Origin: Euryarchaeota archaeon UBA287
GTDB taxonomy: Archaea > Thermoplasmatota > UBA186 > UBA287
Reading direction: 5' to 3'
Assembly (NCBI GenBank): GCA_002495235.1
Contig: DAEG01000078.1
Location: 1-8,101, forward strand
DNA length: 8,101 nucleotides
The notes under the pieces were generated by a model. The model had not been told where the DNA came from and searched no databases. It saw only the letters and a list, made by a program, of their open reading frames with translations. Shown in pieces: positions 1 to 6,021 of this stretch; the first letter of the stretch is position 1; each line of letters opens with the position of its first letter. Both the position numbers and the translations under genes were made by a program.

Positions 1-562
1 CCTTCTCTCCACTTTTGCCGGCAGGAAGGTCTACAAATTCTTCCACCTGCCGCTCCAGAGCGCTGACGATGACGTGCTCAGGACGATGAAGAGAGCATAC
101 ACATTCGAGGACTATATGGGGATCATAGAGCGCATACGGGCAAGATTCGTGCACAGCACGATAGATACGGACATCATAGCTGGCTTTCCGGGGGAGAGCT
201 GGCAGAGCTTCATGAAGAGCTACAGGGCGCTGGAGCTTTTGAGGCCGGACATAGTCAACATAACGCGCTTCTCGCCCAGAGAAGGTACCATGGCTTTTGC
301 GTGGGATAGGCCTCTGAGCAGGAACGTGAAGACAAGGTCAAGGATGCTCACAAAGCTGTCAAGGGACATAGCGCGGGATATAAACAGAGGGCTCATCGGA
401 AAAAGGCTTGAGGCTCTGACGTGCGAGCAGGTCAAGGAAGACACTGTGATGGCCAGGAGCGATTCATACAAGCCGATTGTGGTTCCAGCCATGGAGCTGG
501 GAAAGTTTATAAGCGTCGAGATTGTTGGTGCGAACAGCACCTATCTTGTAGGGAGATCATGA
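1..562 (+). CDS. tRNA N6-threonylcarbamoyladenosine (t6A37) methylthiotransferase, CDKAL1/e-MtaB type, 5'-truncated
   Basis: The gene enters from the left edge; its first full codon is at base 2, and 186 residues plus a TGA stop (560-562) are visible. Near the start is the conserved MiaB-family segment HLPLQSADDDVLRTMKRAYT. Then come TDIIAGFPGES and NITRFSPREGT, typical of the second half of the radical-SAM barrel in the archaeal/eukaryotic e-MtaB branch. The last ~55 residues (from about IGKRLEAL to the end) fit a TRAM RNA-binding domain. Known family role: adding a methylthio group to t6A37 of certain tRNAs using S-adenosylmethionine and two Fe-S clusters. The N-terminal cluster domain and the CxxxCxxC motif lie outside the window. 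The ATG at 74 is internal, not the start. The stop overlaps the serS start (ATGA, 559-562), implying co-transcription and coupled translation. The branch assignment (t6A rather than i6A) rests on recalled sequence character and is less certain than the methylthiotransferase call. Confidence 0.88.
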   Translation, partial: LLSTFAGRKVYKFFHLPLQSADDDVLRTMKRAYTFEDYMGIIERIRARFVHSTIDTDIIAGFPGESWQSFMKSYRALELLRPDIVNITRFSPREGTMAFAWDRPLSRNVKTRSRMLTKLSRDIARDINRGLIGKRLEALTCEQVKEDTVMARSDSYKPIVVPAMELGKFISVEIVGANSTYLVGRS

Positions 563-1818
563 TAGACATAGAGCTCATAAGAAAGGCACCAGAGGTCGTC
601 AGAGAGAGCCTGAAGAAGAGGAATATGGAGGAGAGGATCCTCGACGAGGTAATAGCGGTTGATAATGAGTGGAGAAGGACTCTCACGGACATAAATCTGA
701 TGAGAAAGGACAGGAACGAGCTTGCAAGGGCCATAGCCTCTCTGGCCGGTGAGGAGAGGGAGAAAGCGATACTTCATACCAGAGAGATCTCGAACGGTAT
801 AGCCCGCAAAGAGGAAGAGCTCAAGGCCCTGGAGGAAAGACGCTCTTATCTCTTGGCAAGGGTGCCCAACGTCCTTCTGCCTTCCGTGCCTTACGGCAGG
901 AGCGATGACGACAATGTGGAGGTTAAGCGCTGGGGCACTGCGAGGGCCATGGACTTTGAGCCGAAGGATCACGTGGACATAGGTCTCGCGCTCGATCTGT
1001 TCGACCTTGAGAGAGCCGCTAAGGTCAGCGGTGCCAGGTTCTTCTATCTCAAGAACGACGCAGTGCTGCTGGAGTTCGCCCTGGTGAGATACGCCTTTGA
1101 CATTCTACAGCGCGAGGGCTTCGTTCCAATCATACCCCCTGTGCTGACCCGAGAGTCCGCGCTCTTCGGCACAGGCTTTCTGCCATTCGGCGAGGAGAAC
1201 ATATACAGGATAAAGGACGAGGATCTCTGTCTTGTCGGAACAGCAGAGGTTCCGCTGGGTGCCATGCACTCGAATGAGATCCTCTCCTACAAAGAGCTGC
1301 CGAAGCGCTATGCCGGTTTCTCTACCTGCTTCCGCACGGAGGCGGGGGCGCACGGCAAGGACACTAAGGGGATCTTTCGTGTCCATCAGTTCGACAAGAT
1401 AGAGATGTTCAAGTACTGTCTTCCGGAGGAGTCGGAGAGCGAGCACGAGAAGCTTCTGCAGACCGCGGAGCGCTTCTATCAGGGACTAGAGATACCCTAC
1501 AGGGTCGTGAGCGTCTGCTCCAACGAGCTCGGGGCCAGCGCAGCCAAGAAGTATGACATCGAAGCATTCATGCCCGGGCAGGGGATGTACAGGGAGGTCG
1601 TCTCCTGCAGCAACTGCCTTGACTATCAGGCAAGGAGGCTCATGATAAGGTACAGGAGCAAGGATGGAGAGATAAGATACGTGCACACGCTGAACTCCAC
1701 GGCGATAGCGGTTGAGCGCACCATTGTGGCGATCCTTGAGAACTACCAGCAGAAGGATGGCAGTGCGCTTGTGCCGGAGGCGCTTCAGCCCTTCATGGGC
1801 AAGGAAATGATAAAATAA
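559..1818 (+). CDS. serS: Seryl-tRNA synthetase (standard class II type)
   Basis: This 419-residue enzyme charges tRNA-Ser (and tRNA-Sec where present) with serine via seryl-adenylate. Residues ~25-105 are charged and heptad-like, matching the long N-terminal coiled-coil arm that grips the tRNA variable arm. The class II core follows: a motif 1 region ending in PIIPPVLTRES (~190-200), the serine-binding TAE at 228-230, motif 2 from FRTEAGAHGKDTKG through RVHQFDKIEMF (~258-284), and motif 3 LNSTAIAVERTIVAILENYQ (~378-397) with its conserved Arg. Length and motifs match the common SerRS, not the atypical zinc-dependent form of some methanogens. The frame is open upstream to 421, but the start at 559 gives the family N-terminus (MIDIELIRKAPEVVRESL). 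It overlaps the preceding stop by four bases, and GGGAG at 551-555 may serve as a close ribosome-binding site. No catalytic residue appears to be missing. Confidence 0.97.
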   Translation: MIDIELIRKAPEVVRESLKKRNMEERILDEVIAVDNEWRRTLTDINLMRKDRNELARAIASLAGEEREKAILHTREISNGIARKEEELKALEERRSYLLARVPNVLLPSVPYGRSDDDNVEVKRWGTARAMDFEPKDHVDIGLALDLFDLERAAKVSGARFFYLKNDAVLLEFALVRYAFDILQREGFVPIIPPVLTRESALFGTGFLPFGEENIYRIKDEDLCLVGTAEVPLGAMHSNEILSYKELPKRYAGFSTCFRTEAGAHGKDTKGIFRVHQFDKIEMFKYCLPEESESEHEKLLQTAERFYQGLEIPYRVVSVCSNELGASAAKKYDIEAFMPGQGMYREVVSCSNCLDYQARRLMIRYRSKDGEIRYVHTLNSTAIAVERTIVAILENYQQKDGSALVPEALQPFMGKEMIK

Positions 1819-1843
1819 TTAATCCTTGAGCGCTGTTACCATT

Positions 1844-2329
1844 ATGCAGGTAAGAGAGGCAAAGCATACTGACACGAGGGTCATTGCGGATCTATATCAG
1901 GCGCTGAACGGAGAGCACAGCGCAATTTTGCCGCAGATATTCAGCAAGGTAGGGAGGGAGAGCATAGAGTGGCACGTCTTTTCGATCTTTGGTAACGCAA
2001 ATTCCGTTATTCTTGTAGCAGAGGATGAAGAGATAGTAGGCTTTGCGCACGTTACCTTTGAGCAGGTAAGGAACAATCCCATGTTCGTGGACAGGAGTTA
2101 TGCGTGGGTCCACAATCTCTTTGTCAGGGAGGATAAGAGAAGGCAGGGCGTCGGCAGAGCTCTCATGGAGGGCGCAGAGCGCTGGGGATCCGCCAGAGGT
2201 GCGAGCAGCATGGAGCTCACGGTCTGGGAGGCTAACGAGGACGCACTTCGTTTCTACGAGTCCTTGGGTTTCGGGACCCTGAACAGACATCTCATAAAGC
2301 AGCAGGACAGAGGTGCTAAACAGCATTAG
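1844..2329 (+). CDS. GNAT-family N-acetyltransferase
   Basis: A 161-residue single-domain protein of the Gcn5-related acetyltransferase fold, which transfers acetyl from acetyl-CoA to an amine. Motif A is clear: beta-4 AWVHNLFVRED, then the pyrophosphate-binding loop RRQGVGRAL (residues ~99-107). Motif B contains LTVWEANEDALRFYESLGFG (~125-144), with the usual Asn and Tyr. The N-terminus MQVREAKHTDTRVIADLY is typical of the family, so I chose the ATG at 1844. An in-frame TTG at 1826 would add six residues and sit 7 bp after the serS stop. Neither start has a good ribosome-binding site. The gene lies 25 bp downstream of serS and probably shares its transcript. A tRNA- or ribosome-related substrate (RimI-like) is possible from context, but the substrate cannot be read from the sequence. 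Its TAG stop is created at the junction of a 27-bp tandem duplication; the reading frame is unaffected. Confidence 0.88.
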   Translation: MQVREAKHTDTRVIADLYQALNGEHSAILPQIFSKVGRESIEWHVFSIFGNANSVILVAEDEEIVGFAHVTFEQVRNNPMFVDRSYAWVHNLFVREDKRRQGVGRALMEGAERWGSARGASSMELTVWEANEDALRFYESLGFGTLNRHLIKQQDRGAKQH

Positions 2330-2355
2330 CAGGACAGAGGTGCTAAACAGCATTA
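2301..2355 (+). repeat. Perfect 27-bp tandem duplication spanning the GNAT stop codon
   Basis: The unit at 2301-2327 (begins AGCAGGACAG, ends CAGCATT) is repeated exactly at 2328-2354, and one further base matches at 2355. The first copy encodes the last residues of the acetyltransferase. The second copy is non-coding, because the junction forms TAG at 2327-2329. Without the duplication the same codon position would read TAA, so the protein is the same either way. Identical copies suggest a recent slippage or duplication event, or an assembly artefact. Confidence 0.95.
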
Positions 2356-2369
2356 AATACAGGTGATGG

Positions 2370-2381
2370 AAAGTTTTAATA
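2370..2381 (+). promoter_or_regulatory. Archaeal BRE/TATA promoter for the membrane protease gene
   Basis: AAAG (2370-2373) followed by TTTTAATA (2374-2381) resembles an archaeal BRE plus TATA box. The box centre is about 26-27 nt before the ATG at 2404, the usual distance to the transcription start, so the mRNA would be leaderless. The same arrangement, with identical 34-nt spacing from AAAG to ATG, precedes the phosphofructokinase gene. Confidence 0.65.
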
Positions 2382-2403
2382 AGTCCCTGCTGTTATGATG
2401 CAT

Positions 2404-3234
2404 ATGGGCGGCAGCATAATCTGGGACATCTTCTGGCTTTTCATTCTGGTATCTCTTCTTCTGCCGTGGATAAGAAGGAGATCTCTGGACAGCAGCAGGA
2501 TAAGGCTAATACAGAAGATAGAGCGCTCAAGGGGCTCAAGGGTTATAACGCTGATCCACAGGCAGGAGACCATGTCATTTCTCGGATTTCCTGTAATGAA
2601 GTACATAGACATAGACGACTCTGAGCACATCCTCAGGGCCGTAAGGATGACTCCTGATGACATGCCCATCGATATAATACTCCATACACCCGGCGGTCTG
2701 GTGCTGGCCGCGGAGCAGATAGCGCTGGCTCTGAAGAAGCACAAGGCGAAGGTGACCGTGATCGTGCCTCACTATGCGATGTCAGGAGGCACACTGATAG
2801 CTCTGGCCGCCGACGAGATCCTTATGGACGAGAACGCCGTCCTGGGCCCCGTGGATCCTCAGATAGGCAACTACCCGGCAGCGTCCATACTCAAGGTGCT
2901 GGACCAGAAGGAGAAGGATCGCATAAGAGACGAAACGCTGATACTGGCGGACATATCAAAAAAAGCGCTGTCGCAGGTCAACGATTTTGTTGCGTCCCTT
3001 CTGGAAGAGAATGTCGACAATGAGAGAGCGAAGGGGCTGGCCGACGCGCTCACATGCGGTCAGTGGACCCATGACTATCCCATAACTCTCGAGCACGCCA
3101 GGGATCTCGGTCTGCCTGTGTCATCCCCGCTGCCGGAGGATGTTTACGCGCTGATGGACCTCTATCCACAGCCCGGTGGGCAGAGACCAAGTGTTGAGTA
3201 CGTGCCCATGCCGTACAGGCAGAGGGGAAAATAG
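2404..3234 (+). CDS. Membrane-anchored ClpP-fold serine protease, SDH (serine dehydrogenase proteinase) family
   Basis: A 276-residue protein with one N-terminal membrane segment (about residues 5-22, IIWDIFWLFILVSLLL), a basic stop (RRR), and a ClpP/crotonase-fold domain. Family landmarks are HTPGG at 94-98 (oxyanion region), the nucleophile Ser127 in YAMSGGTLIALAADEI, LGPVDPQIG (~147-155), and GQWTHDYPI (~219-227), whose His223/Asp224 may complete the active site. These match the PF01972-type SDH proteinase family, related to SppA and ClpP. Its physiological substrates are not well defined; a role in membrane or signal-peptide turnover is inference. Three in-frame ATGs exist (2395, 2398, 2404). 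I chose 2404 because a TATA box lies at leaderless distance from it. An SD-like GGTGAT at 2362-2367 is too far away to use. The domain looks complete. The 7-span membrane protein begins 47 bp downstream, probably in the same operon. Confidence 0.88.
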   Translation: MGGSIIWDIFWLFILVSLLLPWIRRRSLDSSRIRLIQKIERSRGSRVITLIHRQETMSFLGFPVMKYIDIDDSEHILRAVRMTPDDMPIDIILHTPGGLVLAAEQIALALKKHKAKVTVIVPHYAMSGGTLIALAADEILMDENAVLGPVDPQIGNYPAASILKVLDQKEKDRIRDETLILADISKKALSQVNDFVASLLEENVDNERAKGLADALTCGQWTHDYPITLEHARDLGLPVSSPLPEDVYALMDLYPQPGGQRPSVEYVPMPYRQRGK

Positions 3235-3281
3235 ATGTGCCAGATGGGTGATCTCTGTAGCGCATACGCACGGTGCGGATC

Positions 3282-4319
3282 ATGAACCCTCTTGTTCTTC
3301 TCAGACTGGTTCCCAGGCTGCTGCTGTTCACTCTACCTTTCGTATCACTATACTTACTGTCAAAGCGATTCCGCAGGTATTACCCTGTGAAACCCTATCT
3401 CTTTTACGGAGCTATCGCTTTTTCTGCCACTGGGTTCTGCTTTTTATTCTCTGAGGTCGCGCTTGCGCTAGTCTCCATAAGCACGGTGAGTTTCGGAAGA
3501 ACCATGTCCGATGTTAACAACATATTCTTTTTTATCTCTGGCGCGCTCCTCTATGCCCTTTCATCTGAGATGGATAATGGGATCTCTGGCAGTGGGGACA
3601 TCTATCGTGATGCCAGTCCATTTGGAAGCTTTCTGCTAGTGCTGGGGGTGCTCAGTTTCATCGTGTTCTCTGGCATGGTGGATCTTGTGGGCGAGGGTCT
3701 TGCCACTGTTGCAGTTTTGAAGATGGCCGCGAGTTTTTCTTCTGCTTTTCTACTAATGCTCTCTCTCATGAAGCTTGCAGGCATATACAAAAGGCTGGGG
3801 GTGCGGTATCATAATCTTGTTACAGTGGCAGCCCTCCTAGTTGGCTGGCAGTTCTTCATGACCGCCCAGCGTTGGATGCACTCCGTGTTTGCCTCATCCG
3901 CTTCATTCGGATTGCCGGCTTATAATCGTCCACCATCCTACCTCCTTTACGCCAACACATCAATAACGATCGGTACCGTTCTGCTTGCGTTCATACCGTC
4001 AATCCCGCTGCTCATAAGTCTAAGAGAGGAGCCCAAGATCCACACGGAGAAAAACAAAGACCTTGCGCTTTTTGTCGAGAGCGTAGGTAAACTTATAGGC
4101 GGATCGGCGATCACGATTCTTGAAAGTGCCATAACTAGCTATAACAAGAGCCATGGCACAGTTTTGTACTTTGATAGGGACAGAGGGGTTTTTGTGGGAG
4201 ATATGACTGATGAGGTTGCAAACTACATAGTTGAGTACTTTTCAGGTCTGATAGGGCCGGTTGCAAAGAGGTTGTACGCAGAGTCGAGATCCGAGAACTC
4301 TGAAAAGGGTAAAGTTTAA
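3282..4319 (+). CDS. Unrecognised seven-span membrane protein with C-terminal cytosolic domain
   Basis: I do not recognise this 345-residue protein. Hydrophobic spans lie near residues 11-27, 38-64, 79-95, 112-132, 142-163, 180-198 and 222-247. Most loop charges fit N-out/C-in topology: loop 1 (SKRFRRYYPVK) and loop 5 (IYKRLGVRYH) are basic, while loops 2 and 6 are not. About 97 residues follow the last span: a charged linker (REEPKIHTEKNKD), then an amphipathic segment GKLIGGSAITILESAITSYN, a likely beta hairpin TVLYFDRDRGVFVGD, and a helix ending PVAKRLYAE. Seven spans plus a cytosolic tail resemble a receptor-like layout, but no kinase, cyclase or receiver motif is present, so signalling is only a guess. 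The start is ATG 3282, with GGTG at 3272-3275 as ribosome-binding site; GTG 3273 is an alternative. The gene follows the SDH protease by 47 bp, and its last codons overlap the promoter of the next gene. Confidence 0.82.
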   Translation: MNPLVLLRLVPRLLLFTLPFVSLYLLSKRFRRYYPVKPYLFYGAIAFSATGFCFLFSEVALALVSISTVSFGRTMSDVNNIFFFISGALLYALSSEMDNGISGSGDIYRDASPFGSFLLVLGVLSFIVFSGMVDLVGEGLATVAVLKMAASFSSAFLLMLSLMKLAGIYKRLGVRYHNLVTVAALLVGWQFFMTAQRWMHSVFASSASFGLPAYNRPPSYLLYANTSITIGTVLLAFIPSIPLLISLREEPKIHTEKNKDLALFVESVGKLIGGSAITILESAITSYNKSHGTVLYFDRDRGVFVGDMTDEVANYIVEYFSGLIGPVAKRLYAESRSENSEKGKV

Positions 4320-4322
4320 AAT
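4311..4322 (+). promoter_or_regulatory. Archaeal BRE/TATA promoter for the phosphofructokinase gene
   Basis: AAAG (4311-4314) plus TTTAAAAT (4315-4322) overlaps the stop codon of the upstream membrane-protein gene. The box centre is about 27 nt before ATG 4345 and no ribosome-binding site precedes that ATG, so the transcript is probably leaderless. The kinase can therefore be expressed independently of the upstream genes. Confidence 0.65.
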
Positions 4323-4344
4323 CAGACACCGCTCTGTTCTGTAT

Positions 4345-5376
4345 ATGAAGGTCGGTATACTTACGGGTGGGGGGGATGCACCAGGTCTGAACGCAGTCAT
4401 AAGGGCGGTTGTTAGAAGATCAATAAACTATGGTAATGAGGTTATCGGGGTTAGGCATGGCTGGGACGGACTGATAAACGGTTCTTACGTGCATCTGGAT
4501 CTCAACGCCGTTTCCGGGATCCTTCCCCGGGGAGGAACAGTCATAGGGACTTCTAGGGTTAATCCGTACAAAGTGAAGGATGGTGTGAAGAAGGTAAAAG
4601 AGAGTATGGAGAGGAACGGTCTTGAGGCACTGATCGCGGTTGGAGGTGAGGACACTCTTGGTGCCGCTTACAGTCTGTACAGGGACATATCCCTGCCGGT
4701 CATAGGGGTGCCAAAGACCATAGACAATGACATACCATGCACGGACTACACATTTGGTTTTGATACGGCTGTTAACATAGCCACAGAGGCCATAGACAGG
4801 CTTCACACGACTGCGGAATCTCATGACAGGATAATGGTAGTTGAGGTCATGGGCAGACACACGGGCTGGATAGCTCTTCATTCCGGTATGGCTGGCGGAG
4901 CCGACTGCATACTGGTGCCGGAGAGGCCTTTCCGCATGGATGATGTTGCCGAGCTCATCAACAGGAGGCACAGAAGAGGAAAGAGTTTCAGCATAGTAGT
5001 TGTGGCTGAGGGTGCAGTGCCTCAAGAGATCGGGACAGAGGTAAAGGTCAGCGAAGAGGTGGATTCCTTCGGGCACGTTCGTCTAGGTGGTGTGGGTTAT
5101 TACATCGCCAAGAGGCTGGAGGAGCTGACGGGCTTTGAGACAAGAACCGTTGTTCTCGGCCACCTTCAGAGAGGAGGCACGCCGACAGCCTTTGACAGGG
5201 TCCTTGCGACTCGTTTTGGTGTTGCCGCTGCCGACCTGGCTTTTCAGAAGGACTTCGGCAAGATGGTCGTGCTCAGGGGGAACAGGATCTATACAGAAAG
5301 ACTGGAGCGCATCACAGAGGGCATAAAGAAGATAGATCTCGAGCTCTACGACCTAGCCAGCGTATTCTTTGGCTAG
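4345..5376 (+). CDS. 6-phosphofructokinase, PfkA superfamily, probably pyrophosphate-dependent
   Basis: A 343-residue enzyme that phosphorylates fructose 6-phosphate to fructose 1,6-bisphosphate in glycolysis; PPi-dependent forms are reversible. It starts MKVGILTGGGDAPGLNAVIRA, the phosphate-binding N-terminus of the family. Catalytic PKTIDND is at 123-129 with base Asp127. MGR at 169-171, Arg267 (ETRTV) and GHLQRGG (272-278) form the sugar-phosphate site. Residues 100-104 read GGEDT, so Asp103 replaces the Gly104 (E. coli numbering) that admits ATP. Lys124 replaces E. coli Gly124. Asp plus Lys at these places is the recognised signature of PPi-dependent enzymes. Length is that of the short ~340-residue homologues, without the insertions of the long plant-type forms. 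The frame is open upstream to 4261, but ATG 4345 fits both homology and the promoter. The TAG stop overlaps that of convergent trm56. Family confidence is very high; the phosphoryl donor is inferred. Confidence 0.93.
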   Translation: MKVGILTGGGDAPGLNAVIRAVVRRSINYGNEVIGVRHGWDGLINGSYVHLDLNAVSGILPRGGTVIGTSRVNPYKVKDGVKKVKESMERNGLEALIAVGGEDTLGAAYSLYRDISLPVIGVPKTIDNDIPCTDYTFGFDTAVNIATEAIDRLHTTAESHDRIMVVEVMGRHTGWIALHSGMAGGADCILVPERPFRMDDVAELINRRHRRGKSFSIVVVAEGAVPQEIGTEVKVSEEVDSFGHVRLGGVGYYIAKRLEELTGFETRTVVLGHLQRGGTPTAFDRVLATRFGVAAADLAFQKDFGKMVVLRGNRIYTERLERITEGIKKIDLELYDLASVFFG

Positions 5377-5909
5377 CCTTTCTCCTTTCCTATTACTTTT
5401 TTTCCTCTCTCCTGAGGGATTATCCTCAGTCTGGCGTTTTGGAATTCATTGGAGAGCTCGCGGCCCTCAAAACACTCGTGGAGGAATATGGCAAGAGCAG
5501 AGACCTCGCTGTGTGGCTGGTTTGTCACCGAGATGTTGTGATCCGCGAGATCATAAACGTCCCTCGGCACCTTTTCGCCGCCAACGATAACAAGGGCATT
5601 CTTGCCTCTGATCTCACCTACCTTCTCCTGCACAGGTATCCCATAGAATGTGAGGTGGGCTATCACGAATCCTTTTTCCCTGTATTCCTCTATGACCTTT
5701 TTCCAGTCCCTTCTGTGCTCGCAAAAAAAATCCCCGCCCCAGCGCTCGGCTACGTCATTGACGCTCTCTAGCACTTCATCGTCCTTTTCTCCGCTCATTA
5801 TTATGCCCGAAGCGCCGAGCGCTCTGGCTGAAAGCGCCACGTGGGTCGTTATCCTCTTATCCCTCATTATTCTGTGTCCTAACCTGAGTACAACTATCAC
5901 GACGGTCAT
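5373..5909 (-). CDS. trm56: tRNA (cytidine(56)-2'-O)-methyltransferase Trm56
   Basis: A 178-residue protein of the archaeal aTrm56 family (SPOUT superfamily), which 2'-O-methylates C56 in the T-loop of tRNAs using S-adenosylmethionine and stabilises the tRNA elbow. Recognisable blocks in order are VLRLGHRIMRDKRITTHVAL near the N-terminus, AHLTFYG (~85-91), the cofactor-knot segment ALVIVGGEKVPRDVYDLADH (~106-125), and NISVTNQPHSEVSALAIFLH (~126-145). I chose ATG 5909 because the family usually begins a few residues before VVLRLGHR. Upstream in-frame ATG 5936 and GTG 5939 would add a basic tail (KKRKTRKT); a possible TATA box (CTAAAATC, 5962-5955 on this strand) sits about 22 nt before them, so they remain possible. 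The gene is convergent with the phosphofructokinase gene and the two TAG stops share CTAG (5373-5376). It diverges from the large membrane-protein gene. Confidence 0.93.
   Translation of the reverse strand: MTVVIVVLRLGHRIMRDKRITTHVALSARALGASGIIMSGEKDDEVLESVNDVAERWGGDFFCEHRRDWKKVIEEYREKGFVIAHLTFYGIPVQEKVGEIRGKNALVIVGGEKVPRDVYDLADHNISVTNQPHSEVSALAIFLHECFEGRELSNEFQNARLRIIPQERGKKVIGKEKG
5397..5403 (+). terminator. Oligo-T terminator candidate for the phosphofructokinase transcript
   Basis: A run of seven T (5397-5403) lies about 20 bp past the kinase stop, inside a T/C-rich stretch (5379-5410). Archaeal RNA polymerase terminates at such oligo-T tracts on the non-template strand without a hairpin. 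The tract lies inside the 3' end of the convergent trm56 coding sequence, so it is also constrained as Lys codons there. Confidence 0.45.
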
Positions 5910-6021
5910 CGTTTTTCTCGTTTTTCTCTTTTTCATCACTCCCTCTACGAAAGTGATTTTAGCAAGCTAATAGATCATTGTCGCGCTAGGCAAGCATTGT
6001 GTCTTTTTTCTATCCCTGGCC

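Noticed and set aside
421..558. Upstream in-frame extension of seryl-tRNA synthetase starting at 421
   Set aside because: The extra 46 residues lie entirely inside the methylthiotransferase TRAM domain in another frame and look unlike SerRS. The family N-terminus begins at 559.
4261..4344. Upstream extension of the phosphofructokinase to 4261
   Set aside because: It overlaps the end of the seven-span gene and its promoter; the canonical PFK N-terminus starts at ATG 4345.
5439..5970. Plus-strand ORFs opposite trm56
   Set aside because: They are shadows of a gene with unmistakable Trm56 motifs on the minus strand.
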